Positions 36,051 to 48,879 of a DNA stretch of 64,000 nt are shown in pieces. The stretch comes from Hetaerina americana. Lineage: Eukaryota; Arthropoda; Insecta; Odonata; Calopterygidae. The notes beneath the pieces are model-generated. The model saw only the letters and a program-made list of their open reading frames with translations. It ran no database searches and had not been told where the DNA came from. The translations under genes were made by a program, and so were the position numbers. Where the stretch lies: contig JAKTNV010000001.1 of assembly GCA_022747635.1 (NCBI GenBank), forward strand, positions 21,285,072-21,349,071. Direction: 5' to 3'. Each line of letters opens with the position of its first letter. Position 1 is the first letter of the stretch.

Positions 36051-39050
36051 AGCAGTTAATGAAAAAATCCCTAAAAATGTTCATTTTAATTATTTTAACA
36101 TTTATTTCATTGCTCATTGGACATGATAAAATTTAAGTTCTATCTTATTTCCTGCAATGATGTCATGCATGGAGAAAAAATACATGTGGTGTATGATTAA
36201 ATGCGGAAGTTTTATGAGTGATGATTTCTTGTCTTCATTTTCTTTTATTTTTTATTAATTACTACTTTGAGCTCCAAAGTTTAATGAAATCATGTCGTAT
36301 TATGTGCCAACGCCATGCAATAATAGCCCGAGTGAACAGGAAAGCGTTTTGATAGCCATGTATTCCAATTCTAAAATGTATTTCAACTCCTTTAGTAACA
36401 TCCCGATACATGCTCAGTTCCCAACAAATATGGTAAAGAAAACTGCATATAAACAATTAAGTGAAACATAATTTCTCCAAAATTAATTTCCCCGTAACCA
36501 CCACGTATTTCAATGGATTTAACTGCTGCATAATTTGACAGAAGGGACGGTCTTGTCTGATTTCGTCGACCGGGATAATTATTTCCACGAAGAATGACGG
36601 ATCATACAGTCCTCTTGCTTATTTATTAAACGCAGAGAAGGATACCTATTAAGTTTTACTACTCTTTTCATACAAATAAGTATCAGGCATATAAAAATCG
36701 AACGAAATTTCAAGTAATGTCTTTTGAAGTGATTTTAGATTATTTTGTATTGTTCTGTCATGGATGTTGATTTACTTACTATTAAGATTACCCACGACCC
36801 GTTTGAATGCTGTGCTTTAAGGAGGTCATAAGAAGAAAGGAAATGGTTTTTGACCATTCGTGGAATTCGTGGAACTGCAGGATCATTAAGAGAACTGAAA
36901 TTACTTAGCATTTCTGCTATTAAAACGATTTCCTTGGCGAAAAATAATACTACGCTTTAAGAATATTCATTTTCACATTCATTTTTTGAGGACGTGGAAT
37001 ATTTACTGACGTTAACGCAAGTTACCTTAAATTGATTCTTCATGCTTCTCCTATTCTGTTGAAAATTTTGCTAAAAACATAAAAAAATGTACTAGTTTCT
37101 ATCACTTCACAATATAATTTCAAACCTTGGCTCTAATATAAGGGAAAATGTCATCCTTTTATCCATTAATTATACAATTTCTCGGATAAATCACAGTTAA
37201 TTTACAGCGAATTCCCGATCCACATTATTTGAAGAATTTAGCGATGACATCTTCGAGGATAGTAAAGGTCAAATGACATTGTTAGTGACGTTCAGGATTC
37301 TTTTCCTGTGTGTCAACTGAAGCCCGTATTTGCTCAAATGCACCGAGGACTCGACAATGAAGCACGTTAGACATGCCAGCCACGCCCGCGAGCATTAAAA
37401 AGCCTGCGCCCGGGCGAGTTGGCACGACTTCCACTTTCGACTACTAAGCAAGAGACGTTTGCTCAGGAGAAAACTTGGGAGTTAACCTTAGTAAACATTC
37501 CACGTCCCCAAGAACTGCATGTGAAAATGAATATTTTAAAAGCGTAGAATTCTTTTCTCGTCAGGGAAAGAGGGGAGCAGGAGAGACGGCATGAGATAGA
37601 GAGAACGGGAGAGAGAGAGAGAAAGGACTAGAGACATAAGGAGGGATTGCTAAGATCCTACTTTCATTTTCAACTCGCGTGGAGACCGAGCGTGATGAAA
37701 TGTACGTGGGCGACTCGGAGCGCATTCATTCATTCAGCTCAGAGAATTAGAAAAAAAGCCTAAATGAGAATCAAAAATGGCTATCTCTATGTAGTGTGTA
37801 CAGTATGTTTGGTAAAACGGATAAACTATTACCTTAAATCAAATGCCTCGTTAGTTGGGTGAACAATAATAGCATTGTTTCTCCATTTTGAAAGTTTGCG
37901 AAAGGAGAGTTCATTCGTCGTTCAAATACGTTTTGTTGAAACTATGATAGGAAAAAAAGGACTCGTCGAAAATTGTATAAGAGCCAGAGTCCCCCATACC
38001 TCATCATAATCGATAAAAAGAGATTATTTATCTATTATCTGCCAATAATTAAGAAAAAAAGAAATGAACTGGAAGAAAGAAAAATTATAGCATAATAAGT
38101 GTTTATTTTGAATAGAAAAAGGGGTCACTTCAGGCTTGACATTTTTTGGAACGCATCCAAATAGAGCGATCCAAGTTTCAATAAAAATCTCTACCCAACT
38201 TCGATTTTGCTCAAGGTACGCTTCCTGATTGAAGCTAGCTATATATCTTGTACCCACTATATTTTACTACACTAATCTTGCAAAATTAATTTGGTATTGC
38301 AATAATTTCCTTTAAAAATCAATGTTTTTTTGATAAAGTGGAGATTTGGCAATGTTACTTCTCGTATTACTTAAATTGAAACGTGCATTATTCATGAATT
38401 TGATTAAGTAAAACTGGAAATCTATGGGTCCTCGATTGGGCAAGATTGTATTTGTGGACCTCAGCTCTGACTCTTTGAAGATATTGGACTCTATATTTCA
38501 CCTAGTTGTCAATATGGATGAAGCATTTACCGGTTTATACCATTTATATTCATGAATAAGCATTGCAAATCCATGCGACACTTTCATTTTGTACTCTTAA
38601 TAGCAAACGAAAGAGTGGCATGAATGCATACTTAGATTGAAATAAAGCCTAACTCATAGCAAACTATTGAATGATAAATTGCTTTTATAAAGCAACATCA
38701 CATCAAACTGAAGTTTAGGTCATTATTTATACATCTGTTTCTACCCACTTAGCATATCATCCAGTCTACGAAACAACTTGAGTAGTTATCGTTGGAAGAA
38801 TAAGCATGCTAGACTCAAGGTGTTTTTCATTTAAATGCATCCGTGACAACTGCTAAATCTCCATATACCTTTCCTATTGCAAGATATGCATATTTGCACG
38901 CTATGGGCGATGAGTGTTCCGATAATATACACGCGGAGTACAAATGTGTGTGCCACTCTGAGCTACGCTGTCCAACCTAGACATCTTCCAAGTCATCACT
39001 TTTCAGCTTCCACATGCAAGCAAAAGGAAAGTTATCATTATATTAACTTT
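36051..39050. other. Gene 1 intron 1: no recognised gene
   Basis: AT-rich. A short CpG-rich segment at 37375-37440 with a TATA-like attaaaaagcc and a GA repeat near 37608-37622 are the only compositional features. Confidence 0.4.
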
Positions 39051-39109
39051 TCGTCTCAATCGCTCGCCCGAAAAATTTCAATTGTCAACTGTGCACAGCC
39101 TGTGATTTC

Positions 39110-39465
39110 AACGCCTGCAACATTCGAGTGCGGGAGATTGAGCAACGCATAAAAAGAAGAAAAGTCTATCAGTCGCTCATGCGGGAAACAGAAGTCAAGG
39201 GGAAAAAAAAGGAAACGAGGTAAATACGGAAAGGTGCAGAAATCTCTCGAATGGCCGACGGGTATTAGGGACGGGAATGGCAGGAGAGAATGGCGGAAGG
39301 CGAAGGCGCGTTGCTGGCTTGTCCTTTCACAAGACGGAGGAGGAGGCTTGGAGGCCGCCGATCTCGGCCCTTTCACATTCCGCGAGGCTCAAAGGAGAGC
39401 TGGGCCGTTTGCTAAGTCAGTGGCGCCAAACGGAAGGCCAGGGAACTACTTTTTGATCGGTTTAT
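39110..39465 (+). promoter_or_regulatory. GC-rich island with core-promoter-like signals in gene 1 intron 1
   Basis: A TATA-like cataaaaag at 39148-39156 is followed about 20 bp later by an arthropod-type initiator, tatcagtc (A at 39171), and later by a donor-like acgag|gtaaat at 39220. An exon here would be non-coding or out of phase with the 41592 acceptor: a start at ATG 39179 would end in phase 2, not 1. It is a candidate alternative promoter or unrelated transcript start; the TATA-to-initiator spacing is shorter than usual. Confidence 0.3.
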
Positions 39466-41591
39466 AATTAATTAAACAAATGGAATTCAGAATCAGGGCT
39501 GCGTATCTCGGTCGGAATTCGCCCCTAGTGGTGAGTTGACCGCAAAATTCTAGCGAAATTAATTTTTTTAATAGTGTTGCTCTAGAAGAATAAAATATTG
39601 ATAAAATTCTTGGGTGAATGTGCTCTTAATCACCGTAATGATCTGAATTGGCAAAAAATATTGTCCTCACGGAATATGAAGTGTAATGTGTGTATGTAGG
39701 CCCTTTAATGGATATGTTTTAAGTATGATTTGTAAGATTAACTTTTTCGTAGAATATTCATAGACCTGAATATGAAGGAAGAATTCAGTTCTCAAGCGCC
39801 AAATTGACAGATTATTTCAAACTTTCGTCTGCAAATGACACCAAAGAAATAACTCTACCAGAAACATTAAGGATAGGTGAAATCATAGTTACATTTCAAC
39901 GGAAAAGAATGCATCTATTATTTAGACTCTTTTAATAAATATATGGCCTCACTATCATAGAATTATATTTATTATCAGACTCATACCACCTAAATATGAT
40001 CTTTTTCTACTTTATTTAATTAGTACGCGTTGACTAAAAGAGGAAAATATGCAGCAGTAAATAAAATTAATTTTGAATTTATCCCAAGAGTAAAACTTTT
40101 TCTAGCGCCCAAATGATACACGATTGCCCTGTTATTTCTGTGTCTTTTGGTACAAAGTTTAGGATACATATTTTTTATGGACAATTTTGTGACTTTCTAC
40201 TGCAAAATCTTGGAAAAATGTATAAAACTAGTGTATATATTTTGGTGATTAGTGCTAACGTTAATTTACCGATGCTAACTTTTTAACTTAACTTGCCCTC
40301 CAATTTTATTTCTCATCCAACCCAACAAGGATTTAATTAATAATGCTATAATTATAGCTAACCAAAATCTCGACTATTTTATTTGATCATGCAGTTAGTT
40401 CAATATTTCCGAACTCATTCATTTAACTAGAGGTTTACGTAAATCAGACAATTAGTTCTCTCTCTTCTTTCAGTATTCCTCTCATATCTTACCTTTTGTT
40501 TATGCGTTCTAAAATGAGAAAAATACTTAACTTTCTTTTCTCATTTTAATTTAAATTCAAGATCTAGTGTATTCAATTTGCAATCTATTCAAAGTAGACA
40601 TTCAAGAACAGTAACCAATATTTTTGTGGTCACGTATCTACGAAACTCTTCCTCATAGAGTAATGGACACCGTGAAAAAGATTCAATGAAAATTTAGAAA
40701 ACAAGTCTGGTACAAGATATGGAGTCAGAAATCTAATGATATTATCTTGTGCTCCAACTTTTAAATATGGAATTTACAGTAAATTACGGAAATCAATGGG
40801 TGATGTATTAGGTGTTGAGAATAAATATGGCGTTGGTTTTTCTGTTTTTTCCATCATTGGTAGTTTGGTCGTCAAAGTATTACTAATATTTTATATATTT
40901 TCATTTATTCTTTATCTAAAAGGATGAGTCTGAAAATGTATGCTTATGTAATCAAAATTTCATTTTCAGCGATTTATATTTGTTCCCTTGATACTACAAG
41001 ATCGTATTTAGATCTTCATTTTCTCTCTCTTAAGGTTTTTCATTTATTTCTTACCAAAACATATTTGCCTACGTAAATTTCTCTCGCGGCTGTATATAGG
41101 CAGATTACGTTGTTGTAAGTAAGGTTAAGAGTAAGAAAAAATAACGTTTAATCAACAAAAAACAAAGTATTATAAGTAACTAATACAGTTAATAATATTG
41201 TATATATAACTAATGCATCATCTAAATGGAATTTAACTTAGCGTCGTGGAATTCCATAGTTAAAATAAAAGAAACTTCGTTAATGTCCCACATGATTACT
41301 TGTATTACATGTATTGTCGACATAGGTTTTATCGTATATCTAAAAGTTATCCTCATAGCAGAATTGATCTTAAATTAACAAATTTCAATAAAACCCTACG
41401 AAAACTTCCGAAATAACTTTTTTATACAAACCTTTGCCTGTAACCTTATACTTTGTCCATAAATTTACCGAGTTTATTGTAATCTGTCTCCCATTGCCCC
41501 TAACTAATTATATTTCTCAGTTTTACGGCTCTTGCAAGAACGACATTGTGTGCCAGCCCTTGAATTCACGTTGATATTTTAACCCTTCCAG
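39466..41591. other. Last part of gene 1 intron 1
   Basis: AT-rich, no recognised element. The last bases form a typical acceptor (ttttaacccttccag). Confidence 0.6.
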
Positions 41592-41813
41592 TCGCCTTCC
41601 TGGTGGCCTGCTCCATGGCCCAGCACTGCCCAGAGCCCTTCGGCGAGCAGGCGTACCCTCACCCGCAGCTCTGTGACCACTTTATCCGCTGTGAGAACGG
41701 CACCGCCAGCATCGGCGTCTGTGAGAACGGTCTCCTCTTCGACGGCAAGGGCAATGTCCACGACCACTGCAACTACCACTGGGCCGTCGAATGCGGGGAC
41801 AGGCTGGCTGAGC
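41592..41813 (+). CDS. Gene 1 exon 2: end of signal peptide and first chitin-binding type-2 domain
   Basis: The exon lies between a pyrimidine-rich acceptor (ag at 41590-41591) and donor gtaag at 41814, and is phase 1 on both sides. It encodes the end of a hydrophobic leader (AFLVACSMA) and then a peritrophin-A/CBM14 domain with six cysteines at protein residues 23, 38, 44, 54, 70 and 78. The aromatic-rich CDHFIRC segment and the ENGLLFD segment are typical of the family. Known role of the family: three-domain CPAP3/obstructor proteins are secreted by epidermal or tracheal cells and bind chitin during cuticle assembly. GC content is well above the flanks. From memory it resembles an obstructor-E-type subgroup, but this was not verified by search, so no symbol is given. 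Confidence 0.93.
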
Positions 41814-42615
41814 GTAAGAATTGTTATATATTCGTACGGGAGGTGATTTACGTTGCCCATTTCGTGATGTAGTACTCGGTTGTTAACGAATTAGGATGGA
41901 TTTTTCTCAAAATTTCAGCTTGGACATGATAATGTCATAAGTATGTATAAAATCTAGAATAGCATTGAAAAAGTTAATTTTTTCTCATAAATGGTTATGG
42001 TTAAGTAATCGTAGAAGTCAGTATATCATTTAAATATATTTTTTTTGCATAAATATAACACAAATGTTGTTACTATGATCTCAAAAAGCTTGTAGCTCAA
42101 AGAATAAACTATTGGTAATAATTTATCTTTAAAATTTTACCTTTCTTTATCTGTCTAATAATTGCAGCAGGCACTCTGCGTTACAACTTAACAACCCGAA
42201 TACGGACCCTGGCAATTGGATTAATTCATTTGTGAATCAATTCGGGAAACTCCTATGTAAATGTGATCGTCCTAAAATTTTGAATGTTTGTCTGATCCCA
42301 GGCGAGGGATTCGATTTCCCAGTAAATCAACACACCAATCTTAATATTCTTTCCCCTTTTTTTGTTTTAGTGTGGTGAAAAAAAACCTTTTACGGCTTAT
42401 GGAAAAATTATTTAATATAGTGATTTTATAAAGGCCGTAAGAAGCTCAGTGTACTCTGTCCAACTTAGCAAATCACAAATTACTTTTACAAAGTTGTCAA
42501 CGTCTTGACAAGGGAAAAATATTTTCATGATGGGATGATTGTTGTGATGCAAAATGCGTTTAGTTGTGACGAGATGTTTTTCTTTCAACGACTCCGCTCT
42601 TTCTCTCCCGTCCAG

Positions 42616-42810
42616 TCGTTCCCATCAACGCTCCCGGATGCGAGTTCAAGTTTGGAGTTTACCCAGAGAGCGCAGCTTGCAGCAGCAACTACATCAAGTG
42701 CGCCCACGGCGTCCCATACCAGACACCATGCGAGCCGGGGCTAGTGTACGACCACCGCATCCACGGCTGCAACTGGCCCGATGAGATGCTCGAGACCTGC
42801 AACCCCGAGG
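42616..42810 (+). CDS. Gene 1 exon 3: second chitin-binding type-2 domain
   Basis: The exon is bounded by an acceptor (cgtccag, ag 42614-42615) and donor gttagt at 42811, phase 1 at both ends. It encodes residues 86-149 with six cysteines at 93, 106, 113, 123, 136 and 146. The segments IKCAHG and GCNWPDE are characteristic of the second domain in three-domain obstructor proteins. It joins exon 2 (codon 85 = Leu across the junction) and exon 4 (codon 150 = Ala) without a frame break. The intron before it is about 800 bp and the one after about 780 bp. The exon encodes exactly one domain and is flanked by same-phase introns, so it is a symmetrical module. Confidence 0.94.
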
Positions 42811-43591
42811 GTTAGTCCCGACGGACACGCTCGACACACAGAGATGAAGAAGTCCATTATAAATCATAGGATTAGACATTGGCTAATATGAATTTTTTAT
42901 AATTGTATTTGCAGTAATATCATTTTGTTTCACAATATCCGGAGTTTTAAAAACCCCTTAATTAAACAGAGAAGAACCGGAACAGCCTCCAATCGTTAGA
43001 AAAATTTCAATGAATTTCCTTAAGTGAATCACGAAGAAAAAACCGTTATTGTTTTTATAGGTTGACTGCATGTCCACGTCCTTCTGGAAATATTTTACAT
43101 GACAGTTTAAAGTCTTAAACATGAAAATAATTTCCAATTTTAATTCAAAAAATGTTTTCTCGATTTTGATATATCTATTCTACAGGATAAATGATTATTT
43201 CCTCTCCTTATCGGGCAAATGTTGATCCATGCATGAAATTAATTTAATAAATTGCTAAATCATGCATTTATTGAAGACTTAGAAACTCAGATATGAAATA
43301 ATAACTAATTCAATTAACTATAATGTGTTTTCATGTCAAAGTTTTTCGATGCTTAAGCCACCTAGTCTTCTTAATTCACTCAGTGTAATTAATCTATGTT
43401 ACTTGGTTAAAAAGTTAAATTTAAATAATTTCACAAGTTCTTAGCAGTGTGGGTGTGATGTAATGTATGCTCTATGCAATAGCACTTCTTAATAATATCC
43501 AAAAATGAATATATTGACGCTGAAATTCAACATTGGAGTGACTTTTTCATCAATGATGACTGTCATAATGTCCTTCTTTCACCCCTTACAG

Positions 43592-43799
43592 CCATCATCG
43601 GATTCCGCTGCCCAGAGAAGGTGCCAGCTCACTCCCCGGCCGCCCGATTCTGGCCGTACCCCCGATTCCCCGTCCCCGGCGACTGCTCCAAGCTGATCAC
43701 CTGCGTCAATGGACACCCCAGGCTCATCACTTGCGGCGAAGGCAAGCTCTTCGATGCTGAGACTCTTACCTGCGACGACCCCGAGAACGTGCCCAAGTG
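43592..43799 (+). CDS. Gene 1 exon 4: third chitin-binding type-2 domain (five of six cysteines)
   Basis: The acceptor is the polypyrimidine tract plus cttacag ending at 43591. The exon encodes residues 151-218 and two bases of codon 219, with cysteines at 156, 181, 187, 197 and 210. If translated straight on, it would stop after Lys-Trp at the TGA at 43801-43803, leaving the domain without its sixth cysteine. At that point the sequence is AAG TG|gtgagg, a good donor at 43800-43805. If it is used, the split codon TG+C becomes Cys219, exactly where the family has Cys6. I therefore end the exon at 43799 in phase 2. The motif CVNGHPRL is shared, from memory, with the third domain of insect obstructor proteins. 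Confidence 0.85.
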
Positions 43800-44719
43800 G
43801 TGAGGAAGATACATATACTTATACTCTTAGGCCCATTTCTCGAAGTTTACCTTTCCATGTGATTCTTAAATGCGGGGACTTTCAATGCTAAAAATTAGTA
43901 CTTCTGTCATTAATTTTTTTCATTACAAAGCGTGCAAAATTTTAAGCTTTTATGGCAAACTGAGAACTGCTTTCAGAGAACTTGTCATTCGACTGAATAG
44001 CTTTGAAAAACGGGCCAAGGGAAGTCAGAAGGTAGTATTCGCTAAATAGAGTGGGCTGATGTCAATTCCATGTTTCTCTACGCTCACTCTTTCCCCATTC
44101 CCTGAAAACCCTTCTCCTTCCAAAATATCCACTAACCCTGTTGTCGATAATAACCTCAGATAGTTAATTGATAACCTAATAACTACTACTAACAATATTT
44201 ATATTGAATATGGATACTTTTTCTCCCAAACTGCTTTTTGCATTTTTACTACGTTTAACACTAATTATGCATGTATTGAGCTGAAAATTTATCTCACTTT
44301 GCCTCAAATACCTCTCTGATTTCGACAAAGTGAGTTTATTTTCCACAATACTTTTATAACTGTAGCTAGGACGTTCAAAAGCTGAAATCAAAAAGTCAAA
44401 CGCTCAACAAATTTTCGATAATTTTTGTTATATGCTAAGAAGTCTGTCGGTAATCATAAAACGGCATGCAAAAACAACGTGTCTTTTAGGCCGCCACTTG
44501 CCAATAGTATAATGAAACATTGTTACAATGTGTTGAAAAGTATGACATAAAAAAATCTTAGCCTAATAAAGGAGAATATTTTGAGTACCACCGTACCATT
44601 TTTGTTCAACCGATTTAGGATTTGGACGGGTACAGGCCATATAACGGTAAAACAATACATTTCCGTGTTAATTCTAGTTAAACACAGCCCAAGATCAATA
44701 CTAAAATAAACCCACCTTC

Positions 44720-45050
44720 AAATCGGCATACTTCCTACCTTCCTTCATTCCGTCCAACATGCCTTTTCTATTCCTACCCTTACCTCGTTTTCCTAACGTT
44801 CTCCACTCTATCAGTCTTTTCCTTTCTATCCATTTTTTCATCTTTCTAAACACCATATTTCAAAAGCCTCCAATCTACGACTATCATCTTGCTTCTAGTT
44901 TCCGCGCCGTACAAAACCAGGCTCCATATAAAAGTTTTAAAGAGTCTTTTCTTAGAATTATTTCTCAACGTCCCTTCCATCACTTCCCTCCTACTTGTAA
45001 AACTTCTTTAACTAATGTAATTCTCTACTTTTTTCAGGATATCACTAAAT
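44720..45050 (-). pseudogene. LINE 3'-end fragment (minus strand) in gene 1 intron 4
   Basis: The minus strand shows broken pieces of the family pattern: a GAE(T)-like segment, DDSRRLEAFEIW, and a basic RVGIEKA tail. It is the same family as the copies at 33.8, 47.2, 53.0 and 58.8 kb. Confidence 0.65.
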
Positions 45051-45767
45051 TTATGTGATTGTATATATGGAAGTGTAATATGTGTATACATTTGAGTACA
45101 AATCAACAATCATGTCATTATTTTAGCCTGCTGATAAGGATCATGAAATTAAGAGATCTCATCGGAATTGAATTAGATATCTATGAGAAAGAAAAAACAT
45201 TATAGAGCAAGGAAAAATCATATAACTTTAACAATACATTGTTAGTTAACAATTATAGTTCCATTGCATTTTTTATCCTTAACTAAAATACAAACATACA
45301 GTATATGCAGTAGAGATAAAGTACATACAGTAAATGACTAAAAATACTTTTTTTGCTAGACTCTTCGGGCCCACTAATTCAAACCTAAATTTCGAAAAAT
45401 GTAAACTCCTCGGATAACTTTTTTTTGAGAGAAATCGAGGCTCATTTCTCTCCTTTTTTATGGGTATGGAGATCATTGTGGTACAAAATAGGCCAAATGA
45501 ATTGCCATTGCTATAGATGTGGTGTCAAAGCATTAAATTTGGACATACTTTTATTAATTATTTCTATTGTGAAACTTGGTCTGGGACCGAGACACTTAAT
45601 AGTTGTCATTAAACATTTGAATGCAATTGTTTCAGTCAGGCTCTACTTCGTGAAAATTTATGATCACTGAATAAGTAAAATTTGTATTCTTTCACAAAAA
45701 CAAACAAAATAATACATTTATTTTTTTTGTAAAAAATACTGTTCACTTATTTAGTGATTTACTTTGA

Positions 45768-46091
45768 AATCGAGTAGTAGTATTTTAGGGGAGGCGAATG
45801 ACAGCTGAGGTCATTTGTACCATTAAGGATGGACAGGAAAGGATGAAGGGTGGAGAGAAACGCGGCGTCGGTATTAGCTTACTCCATACGAAAGGCACCA
45901 AGGGGTCCGCAGTTTAACGTCCCATCCGACGGGTGGCGAACTCACTCAAAGTGCCCTCCACAAAGTACCTCAAGTAGGGATCAAGATACCTCTGAAAAAT
46001 ATTCAACCAGTGGGATTTGAATCCTAGCCCTATGGGTGGGAAGTCAGTACGATAGCCACCGCAACATCTCGATCCCTTTTGGAATCGAGTA
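45768..46091 (-). mobile_element. tRNA-derived SINE, family B, copy 2
   Basis: It aligns over its whole length with the copy at 18542-18869, including the minus-strand head gggatcgagatg and the conserved core cagtttaacgtcccatccga. The B box is degraded (ggattcaaatccc). The flanking repeat aatcgagta (45768-45776 and 46083-46091) is the probable target duplication. Confidence 0.88.
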
Positions 46092-47149
46092 TGTATTTTC
46101 ATAATTTATGATGAAACGTAAACTGAAATCCTTTTCATAATCAAGATGTTAAGAGAAAATTAAATTGAACTGTTTTATTTGTACAGAATTGCAAAAATAT
46201 CTTATTAAGTGTTTAAGACTACTTGGATATGGATGAACTGACTATGTACGTATTATCTTTCACGTTTTCCGAAATTTTCTTTTTCTGCGGATTGAATTTG
46301 TGCCAATTTTCATTTTTACCTATTTTTACCATTATATTCGAATTATACGTATTTTATATATTAAGACTAAGTCCAGAAAAAGTGCATTCATATATGGCAG
46401 GAAAAACTGCTCAATGCTGACATTTGTATTCGCAAAAATATTGAAATATCAATGGTCATAAAACATTATAAATATTTAAAGCTGGGATAATTCTTCGACA
46501 ATGTTCTCTACTATGAACTCGTATTTGAGCAAACTGCGGCATGAAATTACGTGAAATACAATGTCTTATATATATTTTTGTTGTTGTTAATGCAATTGTA
46601 TGTTAGGGACAAAATAGAAGAGAGTTTTTATATTCTTTGATTTTCGTGTGAGCCAGCAGTAGAGAACAACTTTCGGTCATATTCAAGTTTTATACTCAAA
46701 CATATGATGATGAATCAAAAATTATTGATATTTAGGTTCCATGACTTACCATTCAATTATTTTCAGTTGTATACTTACTGAGCAACAAGACATATAACAT
46801 ATTATAATAGTAAGTTAATAAAAGTAAATTTCTGTGAACGTGATAGAGTTAAAAGAAAAATTGAAAACCGAACAGCTTTCATGCTTAATGAAAATAAATT
46901 TTACCAACAGAAAATTTATTTCCGTTATGCACCTGATATAAAAGATGTATCATGTATTTTTTAGGAATAAGGTCGTCATCCTGTATCGAATTCAAAGTAT
47001 TGAAAATACAAAGTTAAGTGATGGTGAAATATGTTTAACTTCTGTTCGCTTTTTCTTGATTATTTTTTTATGGTTTGTTGATGAAACTCAAATTAAAAGA
47101 GAGCATTTGGCTGTATTAACATTTGGCAGCTTTACTTTTTGGGGTAGGT

Positions 47150-48000
47150 TTTGGATGGGCACAGACTGAAAACTATATTTCTTAGCATCGCTTAACAAGG
47201 GACATATCTGACACCCCTCTCTGTAATAATAAACGTTTCTTCTACCCCTTATATTTCTTTTCTTCTCCATGTCAGGCAGCGCACATATTCTCTTCTTCTC
47301 CCTAGTTCGTTTGCCTAACAATATTTCCTCTAACACAGTATTCAACATTAAACTATATTTCTTAGCATCGCTTAACAAGGGACATATCTGACACCCCTCT
47401 CTGTAATAATAAACGTTTCTTCTACCCCTTATATTTCTTTTCTTCTCCATGTCAGGCAGCGCACATATTCTCTTCTTCTCCCTAGTTCGTTTGCCTAACA
47501 ATATTTCCTCTAACACAGTATTCAACATTCACCCACCTTCAGAATATTCTGCATCCATCTTTCCTGCCTCCTTTGGATTTCTCTCGACAAACCTTTCTCC
47601 TCCCCTTTCACCATGCCTCTATGCTTTTTCTCTTTCGTTTTCCTTTTTTGTCCATTTTTCTTCTTACATTCTTCTCCGCACCCTAATCTCAATAGCTTTT
47701 AATGTACGTCCATCATCTTGCTTCAAAGACCAAGTTTCCGAACCTTAAAAAAACCACGCTCCTTACCAAAGTTTTCACCAATCTTTTCCTAGTACATTTA
47801 CTCAAATGTCCATGCCATCAACACCCTCATTCCTTTTAAAGCTTTACTTCCTTTTGTAATATATCTTCTTATGTTTCTATTTATTTGATCCTCGTAGGTT
47901 CAAAACGCTTCCTAGATAGGCAAACTGTTCCACCTTTTCCAGTCCACGACCTAAATATCAATGTTTTACCTTAGCCATTCTCTTGCTCCAGAAGTCATAA
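47150..48000 (-). pseudogene. Non-LTR retrotransposon C-terminal fragment with internal duplication
   Basis: Reading the minus strand with frameshifts gives VEQFAYLGSVLN, RRYITKGSKALKG, GSETWSLKQDD, RTLKAIEIRVRRRM, then SREIQRRQERWMQNIL and EEILLGKRTREKKRI. The order Y-L-G-S, G-S-E-T-W, R-x-L-x-A-x-E, R-R-M, (R/K)RQ(K/E)(R/K)W is the usual C-terminal end of insect LINE polymerases. It lies in gene 1 intron 4 and is dead. Confidence 0.85.
47170..47529. repeat. Perfect 180-bp tandem duplication
   Basis: Copy 1 (47170-47349) and copy 2 (47350-47529) are identical at every base I compared. The unit is exactly 60 codons, so the LINE-derived minus-strand frame stays open across both copies. It lies inside the LINE fragment. 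Confidence 0.95.
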
Positions 48001-48879
48001 TCAGGTTTATAACAAAAAAATTAGTGAAATATTGACATTAAATAAACAAAATTCATAATATGGCAGAAGAGTACTCCCTAAAGAGAGGAAAGGGTTCATT
48101 TGTTATTCCTATCGTATTTATTTCTTTCTTCTTGCAACAAATTATCTACACAGTGACCGCTTTTTATGGGTTAAGTAAACCTATTATTTGCGTTTAATTT
48201 TATCCCTTCATTTTTATCCCCAAAATACTATTTGATGACATTTTTTTCATACATTTATCAGTGTTTGTCCGTGGTTCTTCTGAGAGAAACAAACAAATTT
48301 GTTTGTTTCATAGTTTTTTGCTTGTTATGTTATTAGTTCATCGTTAAATATTATGCAAATTATTTGCATGTCAAATCAAAATATTTAAACGAAGAAATGA
48401 TCTAAAAACTGCTGCTAGTTGAAGTGTTGAGTTGTATGAAGTTACTTAATAGGATTGAACATGCGTAAGGTAACATGGCATTATATAAAGAATAATGGGA
48501 TGGACTTTTACAAGTCTCGAGACGAATAATTTCAAGGAACATTAAGAAAGGTACCTATGTGATAGTTAAAAAATCCGTCCTCTGTGACGAAAGAATCTAT
48601 AATGAGTAACTTGTTCGGAATTGCTACCCGATTTCTTTAAATGTGTCCCAATAAACGTAATGAAAATTTCTCTGGGTTTCTAGTATTTTTTGCGGTCCAT
48701 TGTATTGAGCATATTCAAACTTCTCTTAGTGTAGTTAGTTGTTAATAGCTTAAAATATTATGGTATCATAATATATTTAATATTAATTAATAGAAAGAGT
48801 ATTACACCTCTTGATTACATGACACGAGAACTTCCTCATACTTTTCCTGTCTTATTTCCGTCATAATAATTTCCAACTT

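Noticed and set aside
39179..39220. ATG at 39179 as the start of gene 1
   Set aside because: It gives a lysine-rich, non-hydrophobic leader and a phase-2 donor that does not fit the phase-1 acceptor at 41592.
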